Positions 1 to 7,620 of a DNA stretch of 64,000 nucleotides are shown here, one piece after another. The stretch is taken from the NCBI RefSeq assembly GCF_007922615.2, contig NZ_CP042301.2, positions 3,332,001 through 3,396,000 of the forward strand, read 5' to 3'. Both the position numbers and the translations under genes were made by a program. The stretch comes from Nitratireductor mangrovi (GTDB taxonomy: Bacteria; Pseudomonadota; Alphaproteobacteria; Rhizobiales; Rhizobiaceae). Position 1 is the stretch's first letter. Each line of letters begins with the position of its first letter. Under the pieces are notes generated by a model. That model saw only the letters and a list, made by a program, of their open reading frames with translations. It was not told where the DNA came from and ran no database searches.

Positions 1-371
1 TCGACCAGAGCGCAGCTCTCCTCGCTGAACGGATTGCGGCCGGGCCCGGAAGGAATGGTCCCCGGATCGATGCCGAATTCTTCGTAATAGCCGGCAAGCC
101 GCCGGCGCCAGGCAGATTCCCGAGCCGGATCGGCCTCGGGCGGCGTGTGGCAGAAGAAATTGAGATTCACCGGCCTGTTCGTTCGTTGCCGGATGATGCC
201 GATCTCGTTGCGGATCTGCCCCGCGCCGAGCATGGCGCAGGGCAGCGAGCCCAGACCGCCCGCCTCGCAGACCGCGATCGCGAGTTCGGATCCCGAAGAG
301 CCAGCCATCGGCGCTTGCAGAATGGGACGCTCGATCGAAAACAGGTCGAGGATGCGTCGGTCCGGCCACAT
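1..371 (-). CDS. Nitronate monooxygenase family protein, N-terminal part (runs off window)
   Basis: The reverse strand encodes 123 residues beginning MWPDRRILDLFSIERPILQAP and leaving the left edge without a stop. The opening, a short hydrophobic strand followed by 'PILQAPMAG' and then 'EAGGLGSLPCAML', is the FMN-binding start of the NPD/nitronate monooxygenase TIM barrel. The 'PVNLNFFCH' strand that follows is also usual there. Family members oxidise alkyl nitronates (propionate-3-nitronate) with FMN in the cytosol. The catalytic histidine lies in the missing part, so the exact subfamily cannot be judged. It lies 25 bp downstream of the methyltransferase on the same strand and may be cotranscribed with it. 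Confidence 0.85.
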   Translation of the reverse strand, partial: MWPDRRILDLFSIERPILQAPMAGSSGSELAIAVCEAGGLGSLPCAMLGAGQIRNEIGIIRQRTNRPVNLNFFCHTPPEADPARESAWRRRLAGYYEEFGIDPGTIPSGPGRNPFSEESCALV

Positions 372-396
372 GGCAGGCTCCTTTCGCTACAGGCGC

Positions 397-1152
397 TCAG
401 GGCGCGGTTTCGGGATCGTGCAGGGTGCGTGTGGCGCCTTGCGGCGAAAGCACGGGCACGAAAACGCGGCGCGAAGCACGCTGGGCCACCGGCAGGCCCT
501 GATAGAGACGCTTTTGCGCCTCCACGATCAGGACGCCGCAGAAGATCGGCCACAAGCGCCGGCCGGTGTTTTCGATCAACCGGTGAAACCGCAGCATCCA
601 GCGCTTGCGCGACGGCGGAAAAAAAAGCGCCTCGCTCCACGGGCCGGGGGTGAAGTTGGTTTCGCGCAACAGCGTCGTGAGCTGGCTGCGTGACCACGGT
701 CGACCGGTACCGAAAGGCGTGTGTTCGAAGCGAGCCCAGACCCCACGCCGGTTGGGCACCACGATCACCAGCCGGCCGCCCGGCGCCAGCACCCGCCACA
801 GCTCCATCAGCGTCTCGCGCGGATTCTCGGCATGTTCGAGCGAATGGACCATCAGGATGCGGTCGATCGAGGAATCGAACAGCGGCAGTTCCTCGTCGAA
901 CACCAATGCGGTTGCCGACGGAGCGTTGGGTGGCCAGGCCACCGCGCCTTGCGCCGCCGGCATGAAGGCGAACACCCGCTCGGCGTCGGCCCCGAAGCGC
1001 TCCAGCCAGGGTACCGCATAGCCAAGTCCGATCAGCCGCTCGTTGGGGATCTTCGCCCACACGCTCGAAAGCGCCATGGTGATGGAACGCTCCGCCAGCC
1101 GCCCGAGGACGGAAGCATAGAAGGCGCGCAGGTCGACAATATCCAGATACAT
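397..1152 (-). CDS. Class I SAM-dependent methyltransferase
   Basis: 251 residues starting MYLDIVDLRAFY. The region 'FDSSIDRILMVHSLEH' followed by 'ELWRVLAPGGRLVIVVPN' is the typical motif II/III stretch of Methyltransf_11 proteins. The SAM-binding first motif is diverged ('LIGLGYAVPWL') rather than a classic DxGxGxG. The substrate cannot be told from sequence. An in-frame ATG 36 bp upstream (1188) exists, but the chosen start matches the usual beginning of these proteins and leaves more room for the promoter shared with divergent gloB. This methyltransferase is often found divergent from a glyoxalase II gene in Rhizobiales; that pairing is from memory of the group and is not tested here. Confidence 0.85.
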   Translation of the reverse strand: MYLDIVDLRAFYASVLGRLAERSITMALSSVWAKIPNERLIGLGYAVPWLERFGADAERVFAFMPAAQGAVAWPPNAPSATALVFDEELPLFDSSIDRILMVHSLEHAENPRETLMELWRVLAPGGRLVIVVPNRRGVWARFEHTPFGTGRPWSRSQLTTLLRETNFTPGPWSEALFFPPSRKRWMLRFHRLIENTGRRLWPIFCGVLIVEAQKRLYQGLPVAQRASRRVFVPVLSPQGATRTLHDPETAP

Positions 1153-1258
1153 GGCGCGAACGGTATCCGCGCGAGGGATGCCTCGCAAGAATATCGCGGC
1201 GGGGGTGACAACGACGCCGGCGGCGGCCTATCGTCCCGCCACCGAAGGAGCAGACCAA

Positions 1259-2026
1259 ATGACCCTGGCGATCGAGCAATTCATGTGCCGCAGCGACAAT
1301 TTCGGCGTGCTGGCGCACGACCCCCAAAGTGGCGAGACGGCGGTGATCGATGCGCCTGAAACGGCACCGATCCTCGCGGCAATCGAACGCACCGGCTGGA
1401 GGCCGACCCTGCTGCTGGTCACCCATCATCATGGCGATCATGTCGAGGGCAATCTGGCGCTGAAGGAAAAGTTCGGTCTGAAGATCGTCGGGCCGGAAGC
1501 AGAGGCAGCGAAGATTCCCGGCATCGACGATACGGTGAAGGACGGCGACAGCTTCGCTTTCGGTGGCGAGACGGTCGAGGTGATCGCCACGCCCGGGCAC
1601 ACCGCAGGCCATGTCTGCTATCATTTCCCGCAATCACATGTCGCGTTCACCGGCGATACGCTGTTCGCACTCGGCTGTGGGCGGCTGTTCGAGGCCAAGC
1701 CGCCAGCCATGCATGCCTCGCTGACAAAGCTCGCCGCGCTGCCGCTCGAGACGACGATCTATTGCGGGCACGAATATACCGAGGCCAATGCCCGCTTCGC
1801 GCTTTCCGTCGACCCGACCAATTCGGCGCTGAAGGAGCGCGCGGCGGAGATCGTGAAACTGCGCGCCGACGGCAAGCCGACCTTGCCGACAACGATGATG
1901 CTCGAAATGGCGACCAATCCGTTCCTGCGCGCGCACGACCCGGTCATCCGGCGCAATCTCGGCATGGAGGATGCGAGCGACGAGGCCGTGTTTGCCGAGA
2001 TCCGCAAGCGCAAGGACATCTTCTGA
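1259..2026 (+). CDS. gloB: Hydroxyacylglutathione hydrolase (glyoxalase II)
   Basis: 255 residues; metallo-beta-lactamase fold. The metal-binding motif THHHGDH is at residues 55-61, and further ligands are visible in 'TPGHTAGHVCYHF' and 'FTGDTLFALGCGR'. The C-terminal glutathione-binding segment contains 'YCGHEYT' and 'NPFLRA', typical of glyoxalase II rather than a general lactamase-fold hydrolase. It hydrolyses S-D-lactoylglutathione to D-lactate and glutathione in the cytosol, completing methylglyoxal detoxification. The start at 1259 has a GAAGGAG ribosome site about 10 bp upstream; the reading frame is open further upstream without family similarity. The end abuts the convergent lysoplasmalogenase gene by 4 bp. 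Confidence 0.95.
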   Translation: MTLAIEQFMCRSDNFGVLAHDPQSGETAVIDAPETAPILAAIERTGWRPTLLLVTHHHGDHVEGNLALKEKFGLKIVGPEAEAAKIPGIDDTVKDGDSFAFGGETVEVIATPGHTAGHVCYHFPQSHVAFTGDTLFALGCGRLFEAKPPAMHASLTKLAALPLETTIYCGHEYTEANARFALSVDPTNSALKERAAEIVKLRADGKPTLPTTMMLEMATNPFLRAHDPVIRRNLGMEDASDEAVFAEIRKRKDIF

Positions 2027-2030
2027 CGCA

Positions 2031-2699
2031 TCACGCCAAGAGCACGCCGAGCGTGATGGTGACCTGCGCGGCATAATAGAGCACCCAGACCGCCGGGCGT
2101 GTCCAGACAAGCTCAGGCGACTCCCGGGAAAGCAGGAAGGTCTCGACGGCCAGGATGGCATCGGAAGCCATGAACAGGACCGCACCGGCGATCACCGCCG
2201 GCGCCGGCAGGCCGAGCGCGCTGAGCCCCATGGCGAGGATCGCGGCGACATAGGCCACGACCGGCATGGTCATCGTCGCAGGCAGGGCCGGGCGAAGGCG
2301 GTGGAACATGCCGACAGCAAACAGGACCATGAGGGCACCGGCAGCAAGCCGCAACGGGGTGCCGAAAAGCAGCGCAAGGCTGCCGGCCGAGAGGAACAGC
2401 GCAGCATAGGCGAGATGCGCTGCGAGAAAGCTCGCCAGCCCGGCCAGGAAAGGCCTTTCACCGTCCTGGGCGAGGAAGGCGTCGCCCGCCGCACTCAGCG
2501 CCAGCGCGACAATCAGCAACCATGGCCCGCCCTCGGCCGCGGCCAGTACCGCCAGCAGCGCGACCGCGGCGGTCTTGGCCACGGTGCGGCGCCAGGACGG
2601 CGCACCGGCGACCATGAACAGGTAGAGAAATGCTGCGACGAGCGAGAGCAGCAGCGTCCCGTTCGCTGTCGCTGCAAGGCCGCCCGGAAACGGCATCAT
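2031..2699 (-). CDS. Lysoplasmalogenase (YhhN family)
   Basis: 222 residues, about seven to eight hydrophobic segments, matching the YhhN/TMEM86 family. Family residues visible include 'LALSAAGDAFLA' and 'VLFMASDAILAVETF', the two conserved aspartate-containing membrane helices. TMEM86 proteins hydrolyse the vinyl-ether bond of lysoplasmalogens; the bacterial role is poorly known. It starts with ATGATG; its start overlaps the stop of the upstream EamA gene (ATGA arrangement), so the two are probably translationally coupled. The function is inferred from family membership only. Confidence 0.85.
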   Translation of the reverse strand: MMPFPGGLAATANGTLLLSLVAAFLYLFMVAGAPSWRRTVAKTAAVALLAVLAAAEGGPWLLIVALALSAAGDAFLAQDGERPFLAGLASFLAAHLAYAALFLSAGSLALLFGTPLRLAAGALMVLFAVGMFHRLRPALPATMTMPVVAYVAAILAMGLSALGLPAPAVIAGAVLFMASDAILAVETFLLSRESPELVWTRPAVWVLYYAAQVTITLGVLLA

Positions 2700-3586
2700 G
2701 GCTCGACCGCCACGGCCGGCGCCTTGCGGCGCCAGATCATGTTCTTTGCCGCAAGAGCCGCACCCGCCGTGATCAGCAGGCAAGCGGCGAGGATGTTGAG
2801 TGTCGGCTCGGCAAAGCCGAAGGCGATCAGGACCAGGGTCGAAAGCAGCGGCGCGGCGTAGCTCGCGGCCCCCAGCACCTGGATGTTGCCGCGCTTGACG
2901 CCATGGTCCCAGGCATAGAAAGCGCCGCCGACCGGCATCAGCCCGAGACCGGCGACGGCAGCCCATTGCAGCCAGCCCGAAGGCCAGACTGTCTCTTCAA
3001 GCAGCAGGTGGCAGGCGAGCGACAGCACGGCGGTTGCGAGGCAGAACCAGGTGACGATGCTGGTCGCAACTGCCGGGAAGCGTCGCGACATCAGCGAATA
3101 GGAGGACCAGGTGAACGCGCACAGCACCGCCATGCCGTAGCCGAAGGCGTAGCGGCTCTCGAAGGCGAATCCCACGCCGCGCGTGACGATCAGCGCCGCG
3201 CCGGCAAGCCCCATCAGCGCGCCCACGACATGATGCCAGCCGAGTCGTTCGCCGGGCAGCATCGCCGAGCCGAGCACGATCAGAAGCGGCCACAGATAGG
3301 CAATCAGGCTCGCCTCGACGGCGGGCGCGTTGCGCAGCGCCGAAAAGTAGAAGAAGTGGTAGCCAAACAGGCCGGCGATGCCAACCACCCAGGCAAGCGG
3401 CGGGATCGGCGCCTGCGAGGCCGGCGATGCGCCCGCAAGCCTGGCCACGAAACCGAGGGCGGCGCCGATGGTGAAAGCCATCGCCGAAAGCTGGAAGGGC
3501 GGGACCCGGCCCGACGCGTCGGTGAAAAGCGCCAGCAGCGCCCACATCACCACCGCCGAAAAGCCGATCAGCGTCGCCCGCGCCAT
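2696..3586 (-). CDS. EamA/DMT-family transporter (YddG-like)
   Basis: 296 residues with ten predicted membrane helices arranged as two EamA repeats (about 5-140 and 150-285). The opening 'ATLIGFSAVVMWALLALFTD' and the mid-protein 'NAPAVEASLIAYLWPLLIVL' resemble YddG-type aromatic amino-acid exporters of the drug/metabolite transporter superfamily; the substrate remains inferred. ATG at 3586 is preferred because a GGAGG lies 6 bp upstream; a TTG immediately before it is in frame. The stop overlaps the lysoplasmalogenase start by 4 bp. Confidence 0.88.
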   Translation of the reverse strand: MARATLIGFSAVVMWALLALFTDASGRVPPFQLSAMAFTIGAALGFVARLAGASPASQAPIPPLAWVVGIAGLFGYHFFYFSALRNAPAVEASLIAYLWPLLIVLGSAMLPGERLGWHHVVGALMGLAGAALIVTRGVGFAFESRYAFGYGMAVLCAFTWSSYSLMSRRFPAVATSIVTWFCLATAVLSLACHLLLEETVWPSGWLQWAAVAGLGLMPVGGAFYAWDHGVKRGNIQVLGAASYAAPLLSTLVLIAFGFAEPTLNILAACLLITAGAALAAKNMIWRRKAPAVAVEP

Positions 3587-3745
3587 CAAGTCCCTCCATC
3601 GCCGCGGCTCCCTGCCCGGCGGTATCGCCCATACACCGACATGTGCGCCGGCGCCATGGTTGCGCTACAGGTTTCGGCTGGAACTCCCTCACCGGCCATC
3701 GCGCGACCACCCGCGAGCGGATTCGGCTTCGTTGCGCCGGCGGCG

Positions 3746-4534
3746 TCAGTCGAGGATTTCGAAGCGGCGGGTTTCGAGCGTGAGGGTGCCGACGGTCGTC
3801 GTCGCCGACGCCTCGACCGGAGCATAGACCCCGGACCGGCCGATCGGGGCGAAGGCGATCCTGATTTCGCTTTCGTCGCTGAAATAGCGCAGCGTTTCGC
3901 TGCCGGCCCGGTAGCCGGAGACCGGCACCAGCCGCGCCTTGCAGACGACCGTGTCGCCGTCATAGCCCCTTGCCGAAAGCCGGCCGCGGCCGGCCGGCGA
4001 CAGGCGCAGATCGGCGCGCAGCACGCCGTCGAAGATGCCGATGGTGCGGCGGCAGACGTCGCGCGCATCGCCCGCCCTGACCAGCGTCGCGGCGATCGGG
4101 TCGACCACGCCGACCAGATCCGAGCCGCCGACGGCAACCCAGTCGGCCGGCTTCGCCCCGGACTCCGGCTGGTTGTCGAGCCTGTAGACGCGGCCGTCGC
4201 CGAAGGTGATTCTGGTCTGGCGGCGCTCGGCGCCCGAGGCGAGGTCGGCCAGATAGGCATCCGGCCTTGCCGTGCCGCGTTCGAAACGGCCGCGCGAGAC
4301 GACAGTGCCCCTCGCGCGCTCGAAGAGCCTGGCCAGCGGCTCGCTCCTCAGCCGCCCCTCGATCTCGAACGTGTCGCGGCCGACCAGTGAGGAAATGTGC
4401 GATTGTGCGACGACGAGGTCGGAGAGCGTCACGACCTGCTCGATGCGCACGGCATGCAGCGCCTCGGCGCGCGCCGGCAGGCACGCCGCGAAGAGGGAGA
4501 TCAGGACGAGAAGCGGGCGGAAAGGGGCATGCAA
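3746..4534 (-). CDS. DUF3108 domain-containing exported protein
   Basis: About 262 residues. After an Arg-bearing hydrophobic signal segment ('RPLLVLISLFAACLPARA', probable cleavage after ARA) comes a beta-rich domain ending 'ARLVPVSGYR...LRYFSDESEIRIAFAPIGRSGVYAPVEA', the pattern of DUF3108 proteins. Its location beside rpmB on the opposite strand is common in Rhizobiales. There is no ATG near the signal peptide in this frame; a TTG at 4534 with a CGGAG ribosome site 8 bp upstream fits best. An ATG at 4600 would add 22 residues before the signal segment. The frame stays open far upstream, which I attribute to GC-rich sequence rather than coding. The biochemical role is unknown; a periplasmic place is inferred. 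Confidence 0.75.
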   Translation of the reverse strand: MHAPFRPLLVLISLFAACLPARAEALHAVRIEQVVTLSDLVVAQSHISSLVGRDTFEIEGRLRSEPLARLFERARGTVVSRGRFERGTARPDAYLADLASGAERRQTRITFGDGRVYRLDNQPESGAKPADWVAVGGSDLVGVVDPIAATLVRAGDARDVCRRTIGIFDGVLRADLRLSPAGRGRLSARGYDGDTVVCKARLVPVSGYRAGSETLRYFSDESEIRIAFAPIGRSGVYAPVEASATTTVGTLTLETRRFEILD

Positions 4535-4810
4535 GGGACGGACTCCGGGCGCGAATTGCAGCGGTGGCGACTGTCCCCGTCCCCGCTTCTCCAAGAGCAT
4601 ATCCAAACCGCGCTGTGAATGGCCGACCGGCCGGGCTGGTAAATGCTTGGCAAATGCCGCCCGCCGCAGGCGGCGGCGCTTGACGCTGGCGGCAAATGCC
4701 ACTATGGAACGCCGACTTTTTCCGAGAGGCCGCCTTGCAACGCCCGCGCGCCACATGATCCTGGTGCGGCTCGGGCGATTTGGCCGGCATCGAACCGAAG
4801 GTAGCAACCC

Positions 4811-5107
4811 ATGTCCCGCGCTTGCGAACTGACCGCCAAGGCCGTGCTCTACGGCAACAATGTGAGCCACGCCAACAACAAGACGCGTCGCCGCTTCCTG
4901 CCCAATCTCGTCAATGTGACGCTGATGTCGGAATCGCTGGAGCGCAAGTTCCGCCTGCGCGTCTCGGCCAGCGCCCTGCGTTCGGTCGAGCATCGCGGCG
5001 GGCTCGACGCCTTCCTGCTCAAGGCCGACGCCTCCGACCTTTCGCCGCGCGCCCGCCTGCTCAAGAAGCAGGTCGCCAAGAAGGTCGCCGAGACCGCGAC
5101 CGCCTGA
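4811..5107 (+). CDS. rpmB: 50S ribosomal protein L28
   Basis: 98 residues beginning [20 protein letters not shown], the long alphaproteobacterial form of L28. The conserved '[12 protein letters not shown]' basic stretch and '[20 protein letters not shown]' are plain. It is a component of the large ribosomal subunit. No zinc-binding cysteine pairs are present, so this is the zinc-independent type. It is followed 87 bp later by yhhQ with a regulatory leader of its own. Confidence 0.97.
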   Translation: MSRACELTAKAVLYGNNVSHANNKTRRRFLPNLVNVTLMSESLERKFRLRVSASALRSVEHRGGLDAFLLKADASDLSPRARLLKKQVAKKVAETATA

Positions 5108-5165
5108 TCCTTCGCCATTTCGAGGCGGGGGACAGCCGCCTTTGCCGGGCGCCGCAATACGCGCC

Positions 5166-5200
5166 GGACTGGTTCCATCACCCAGGTTAAAAAAATGACC
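5166..5200 (+). promoter_or_regulatory. Probable preQ1-I riboswitch overlapping the yhhQ start codon
   Basis: A compact H-type pseudoknot can be drawn. P1 is CUGG (5169-5172) with CCAG (5182-5185). The loop starts UUC (5173-5175). CAU (5176-5178) can pair with the AUG start codon (5195-5197) as P2. C5181, the base just before the 3' P1 strand, sits where the ligand-recognising cytosine of preQ1-I lies. An A-rich tail (UUAAAAAA, 5187-5194) joins P1 to P2. The order P1, UUC, P2, C, P1', A-rich tail, P2' matches the preQ1-I consensus. The only SD-like bases (AGG, 5184-5186) lie in and next to P1'. Ligand binding would hide the start codon. P1 is only 4 bp and the middle loop is short, so the assignment is probable and not certain. 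Confidence 0.7.
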
Positions 5201-5827
5201 CTTTCCAGATCCGTCCTGCCTTTCGTTCTGGCGATGGCCGCCGTCGTCGCCGCCTCCAACTATCTGGTCCAGTTCCCGTTCGCCCATTTCGGGCTCGGCG
5301 AGCTTCTGACCTGGGGCGCCTTCACCTATCCGGTCGCCTTCCTTGTCAACGACCTGACCAACCGGCGCTTCGGCCCGGCGGCGGCACGAAAGGTCGTGCT
5401 GGCCGGCTTCGTGCTTGCGGTCTTTCTTTCGGTGTGGCTGGCCACGCCGCGCATCGCCATTGCTTCCGGCTCGGCGTTCCTGGCGGCACAACTGCTCGAC
5501 ATCCAGGTCTTCGACCGGCTGCGCGGCCAGGCCTGGTGGCGGGCGCCCTTCGTCTCGACGCTGATCGGCTCGGTGCTCGACACGCTGCTTTTCTTCGCCA
5601 TCGCCTTTGCCGGCGCCTTCGGCTTCATCGACGCCGCCTTCGGCATGCAGGACGGCTCGCTGGCCTTCCCGGTCGCCTTCCTCGGCGCCTCGGTGCCGCT
5701 GTGGGTGTCGCTGGCCATCGGCGATTTCTGCGTCAAGATCCTTGTCGGTCTGGCGATGCTGGCGCCCTATGGCGCCCTGCTCGGCCTGCTGAAGCCGGCC
5801 GACGGCCTCGGCCGCGAAAGCGCGTAG
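5195..5827 (+). CDS. yhhQ: Queuosine precursor transporter (YhhQ/VUT family)
   Basis: 210 residues, about six membrane helices. 'GAFTYPVAFLVNDLTNRRFG' near residues 41-60 and 'SGSAFLAAQLLDIQVFDRLRG' are signature stretches of the vitamin-uptake-like (VUT) family, whose YhhQ members import preQ0/preQ1 for queuosine modification of tRNA. The leader carries a preQ1-I riboswitch candidate, which independently supports the substrate. The start ATG at 5195 is fixed by the A-rich leader; the protein begins MTLSRSVLPF. No queuosine biosynthesis genes are nearby. Confidence 0.9.
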   Translation: MTLSRSVLPFVLAMAAVVAASNYLVQFPFAHFGLGELLTWGAFTYPVAFLVNDLTNRRFGPAAARKVVLAGFVLAVFLSVWLATPRIAIASGSAFLAAQLLDIQVFDRLRGQAWWRAPFVSTLIGSVLDTLLFFAIAFAGAFGFIDAAFGMQDGSLAFPVAFLGASVPLWVSLAIGDFCVKILVGLAMLAPYGALLGLLKPADGLGRESA

Positions 5828-5842
5828 GGCGCGAGCGCGCCT

Positions 5843-5980
5843 ATCCTCCCCGGCGAAGCGGGGGGTGAGGAGGCAATAGCCGCAGGCGATCGATCGACAA
5901 CGATTTGTCGATCGAAGCGACGAACGCCCGAAGCCCAAGCGGAGAGCCCGGACCGCCGGAGGCGGTGGAGGGGGGCGCAA
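5843..5980 (+). repeat. Intergenic repeat copy A (about 138 bp)
   Basis: This stretch begins ATCCTCC, contains the palindromic core with TCGATCGACAAC and TTGTCGATCGA (about 5889-5916), and ends GGAGGGGGGCGCAA. The segment 8348-8482, read on the other strand, follows it almost base for base over about 135 bp, differing at scattered positions. It is therefore a dispersed inverted copy of one repeat family. It lies directly downstream of yhhQ (15 bp after the stop). Confidence 0.8.
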
Positions 5981-6065
5981 TAACATCCCCCATTGTGAGC
6001 GCGTCCTCGGCTGGAATTCTGTCCGGGCGAGAGAGAGGCCGGCGCAGATGGGCCGCTTTGAACAT

Positions 6066-6114
6066 GCCCCCTCCACCACTTCGTGGTCCCCCTCCCCCGT
6101 AAACAGGGGAGGAT
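6066..6114 (+). repeat. Short deleted copy B of the same intergenic repeat
   Basis: CCCCCTCCACCACTTCGTGG followed by the CCCCGTAAACAGGGGAGGAT end. Both blocks occur in the copy at 8348-8482 in the same orientation, but there they are separated by about 75-80 bp that are missing here, so this looks like a shortened derivative. The run that follows (6110-6150) resembles the run at about 6375-6425. Confidence 0.65.
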
Positions 6115-6244
6115 TCGCGCCGCGCTTGCATCGCCCCTCCTTCGCCCATGCTTTTCTCCTTTCGCTCACGGCCGTGCGCTCGGCGGCCAATGTCGTCTTG
6201 ATTCTGCATGGTGAGGATTTGCGGAGAGGCCGGTGCCCCTTCGC

Positions 6245-6385
6245 GCCCCCCTCTGTCGGCTTCGCCCGGCCGGGTCCCCGCTGCATTCGCAGCGTCCCGG
6301 CGCTCGCCGGCCTTCCATCGTGCCACCGGCACGACGGATTCGCTTCGCGAACCGGCTGCTCGCCCCCCACAGGTGGGGAGATTGG
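6245..6385 (+). repeat. Second intergenic repeat-like element
   Basis: Bounded by CCCCCCTCTGTCGG and CCCCCCACAGGTGGGGAGATTGG-type sequence with several internal hairpins, for example around GTGCCACCGGCAC. Elements with 'CCCCCTCTGTC' and 'CCCCACAnGTGGGGAGATTGG' ends are, to my recollection, common between genes in Mesorhizobium and relatives. Only one full copy is in this window, so the repeat nature is inferred. Confidence 0.4.
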
Positions 6386-6489
6386 CCGTCCGCGCTCGCA
6401 TCGCCTCTCCTTTGCACGAGCTCCATCATCGCCACGCCCGCGAAACGCGTCTGGCTTTTGACAAGGGGAAGACGGGCGGCCGTCCGGAC

Positions 6490-6770
6490 GCTCATCTGGT
6501 AGTAGTGTGCGACCTCGCGGCCGCCCGCCCGGCGTGCTTGCCCGGATGTGCAGGTGCGCGTTGCTGGCCTTGTGGACCAGCACTCGCAAAGCCGATGGCC
6601 TCGCGACCGGAACCCTGTCGGCCCCGCACCTCACCCTGGGGCCCGGACCTGGGGGCTCATCGCCCAGCAACACCACCGTAGTGCTGCCGGTCCGGCGCCG
6701 GACGCCGCCCGGAGGCTCGGTGCGCATCCGTTTCCCGCGCGGCGATCGACCGGGATGATACGAGAAGGTG
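6490..6770. other. Gene-free, hairpin-rich block of unknown function
   Basis: About 280 bp with many strong local inverted repeats: GGGGCC/GGCCCC arms near 6626-6650, CCAGC/GCTGG near 6563-6581, and CAGCA/TGCTG arms with a short loop near 6662-6684. Both strands stay open in at least one frame because of the GC content, but I see no recognisable protein, no good ribosome site and no family motif. It does not match tmRNA, RNase P RNA, SRP RNA or 6S RNA features that I can recognise. It could be a structured RNA or another repeat family; the strand cannot be set. Confidence 0.35.
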
Positions 6771-6796
6771 GATAGGGCGTGGATGAAAAGGGAGTG

Positions 6797-6817
6797 GTGA
6801 ATAGCGAATAGTGAGTA
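6797..6817 (+). repeat. Heptamer tandem repeat GTGAATA x3
   Basis: Three consecutive 7-bp units, GTGAATA, GCGAATA and GTGAGTA, in an otherwise unstructured stretch. Short runs of this kind occur between genes in rhizobia by recollection. No function is evident. The surrounding 6820-6950 holds nothing else I can identify. Confidence 0.5.
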
Positions 6818-6955
6818 GGAACGGGAGGTTGGGTCGGCAAGCGGTCGCGGACTGTCCAGCAGCCGAAGGAACATTGCCCGCAGCTGCGCTTCTCACCGCA
6901 CGGGCGGGTAGATCGCACCGGCCGCCGAATGACATTTCCGTTACGGCCTTTATTT

Positions 6956-6971
6956 TACCGATCGTTCGGTA
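6956..6971. promoter_or_regulatory. Candidate TetR operator
   Basis: Perfect inverted repeat TACCGA-TCGT-TCGGTA (6-bp arms, 4-bp spacer) in an AT-rich patch 46 bp before the TetR start. Length, symmetry and place are typical of an autoregulated TetR-family operator overlapping its own promoter. Confidence 0.65.
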
Positions 6972-7017
6972 TAATTAATGCCCGGCGTCAATTTGAAGAC
7001 GGAAGCAGGAGCAAAGC

Positions 7018-7620
7018 ATGGGCCGTCCACCCAGCATCGACGAGGACGAGGTCATCGCCAGGCTGGCGAAAGTGTTCAGCGATGTCGGTTATGACGGCGC
7101 CTCGCTGGCGCAGCTTGCCGAGGCTTCGGGCCTGAAGAAGGCGAGCCTCTACCACCGCTTTCCCGGCGGCAAGAAGCAGATGGCCGAGGACGTGCTGACG
7201 GCGGCGCTCGACTGGATCGCCGCCAACGTGCTCGCGCCGCTGGCCGGCGACGGCCCGCCGCGCGAGCGGATCGCGCTGGCGGCCGAAAATCTCGACACCT
7301 TCTACCGCGGCGGCCACCGCGCCTGCCTGCTCAACATGCTGTCCTCGCCGCGCAACGAGGACGGTCCGTTCGGCAAGGCCATCCGCGAGGCCTTCGAGGC
7401 GCTGCTCGCGGCGTTCGCCGGCGTCGCGCGGGCGGCCGGCGCGAGCGAGGCCGACGCCCGCGCCCGCGCCGAACGGGCGGTCGTGACGATGCAGGGCAGC
7501 CTGGTGCTGTCGCGCGGCATCGGCTCGACCGGGCCGTTCGGCCGCTTCCTCGACGAACTTCCCGACATCCTCGCCGCCGAGGCGGGGCCAGCCCGTTCCC
7601 GAAAGGTCCAGCAGCCATGA
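7018..7620 (+). CDS. TetR/AcrR family transcriptional regulator
   Basis: 200 residues. The N-terminal helix-turn-helix is clear: 'VIARLAKVFSDVGYDGASLAQLAEASGLKKASLYHRF' spans about residues 11-47, with the recognition helix ending in the usual 'KASLYHRF'. The C-terminal ligand domain includes 'RACLLNMLSSPRNEDGPFGKAIREAF', as in the PsrA/YxaF-like subgroup. ATG 7018 follows an AGGAGCAAAGC ribosome site. Its stop overlaps the start of the next gene by 4 bp (ATGA), so it probably controls that gene together with itself through the palindrome at 6956. Confidence 0.92.
   Translation: MGRPPSIDEDEVIARLAKVFSDVGYDGASLAQLAEASGLKKASLYHRFPGGKKQMAEDVLTAALDWIAANVLAPLAGDGPPRERIALAAENLDTFYRGGHRACLLNMLSSPRNEDGPFGKAIREAFEALLAAFAGVARAAGASEADARARAERAVVTMQGSLVLSRGIGSTGPFGRFLDELPDILAAEAGPARSRKVQQP

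Noticed and set aside
4601..6874. Very long reverse-strand open frame continuing upstream of the DUF3108 gene (over 700 extra codons)
   Set aside because: Composition is Arg/Pro/Gly-rich, it crosses the antisense strand of rpmB and yhhQ and the repeats, has no motif and no ribosome site. It is open because stops are rare at this GC content.
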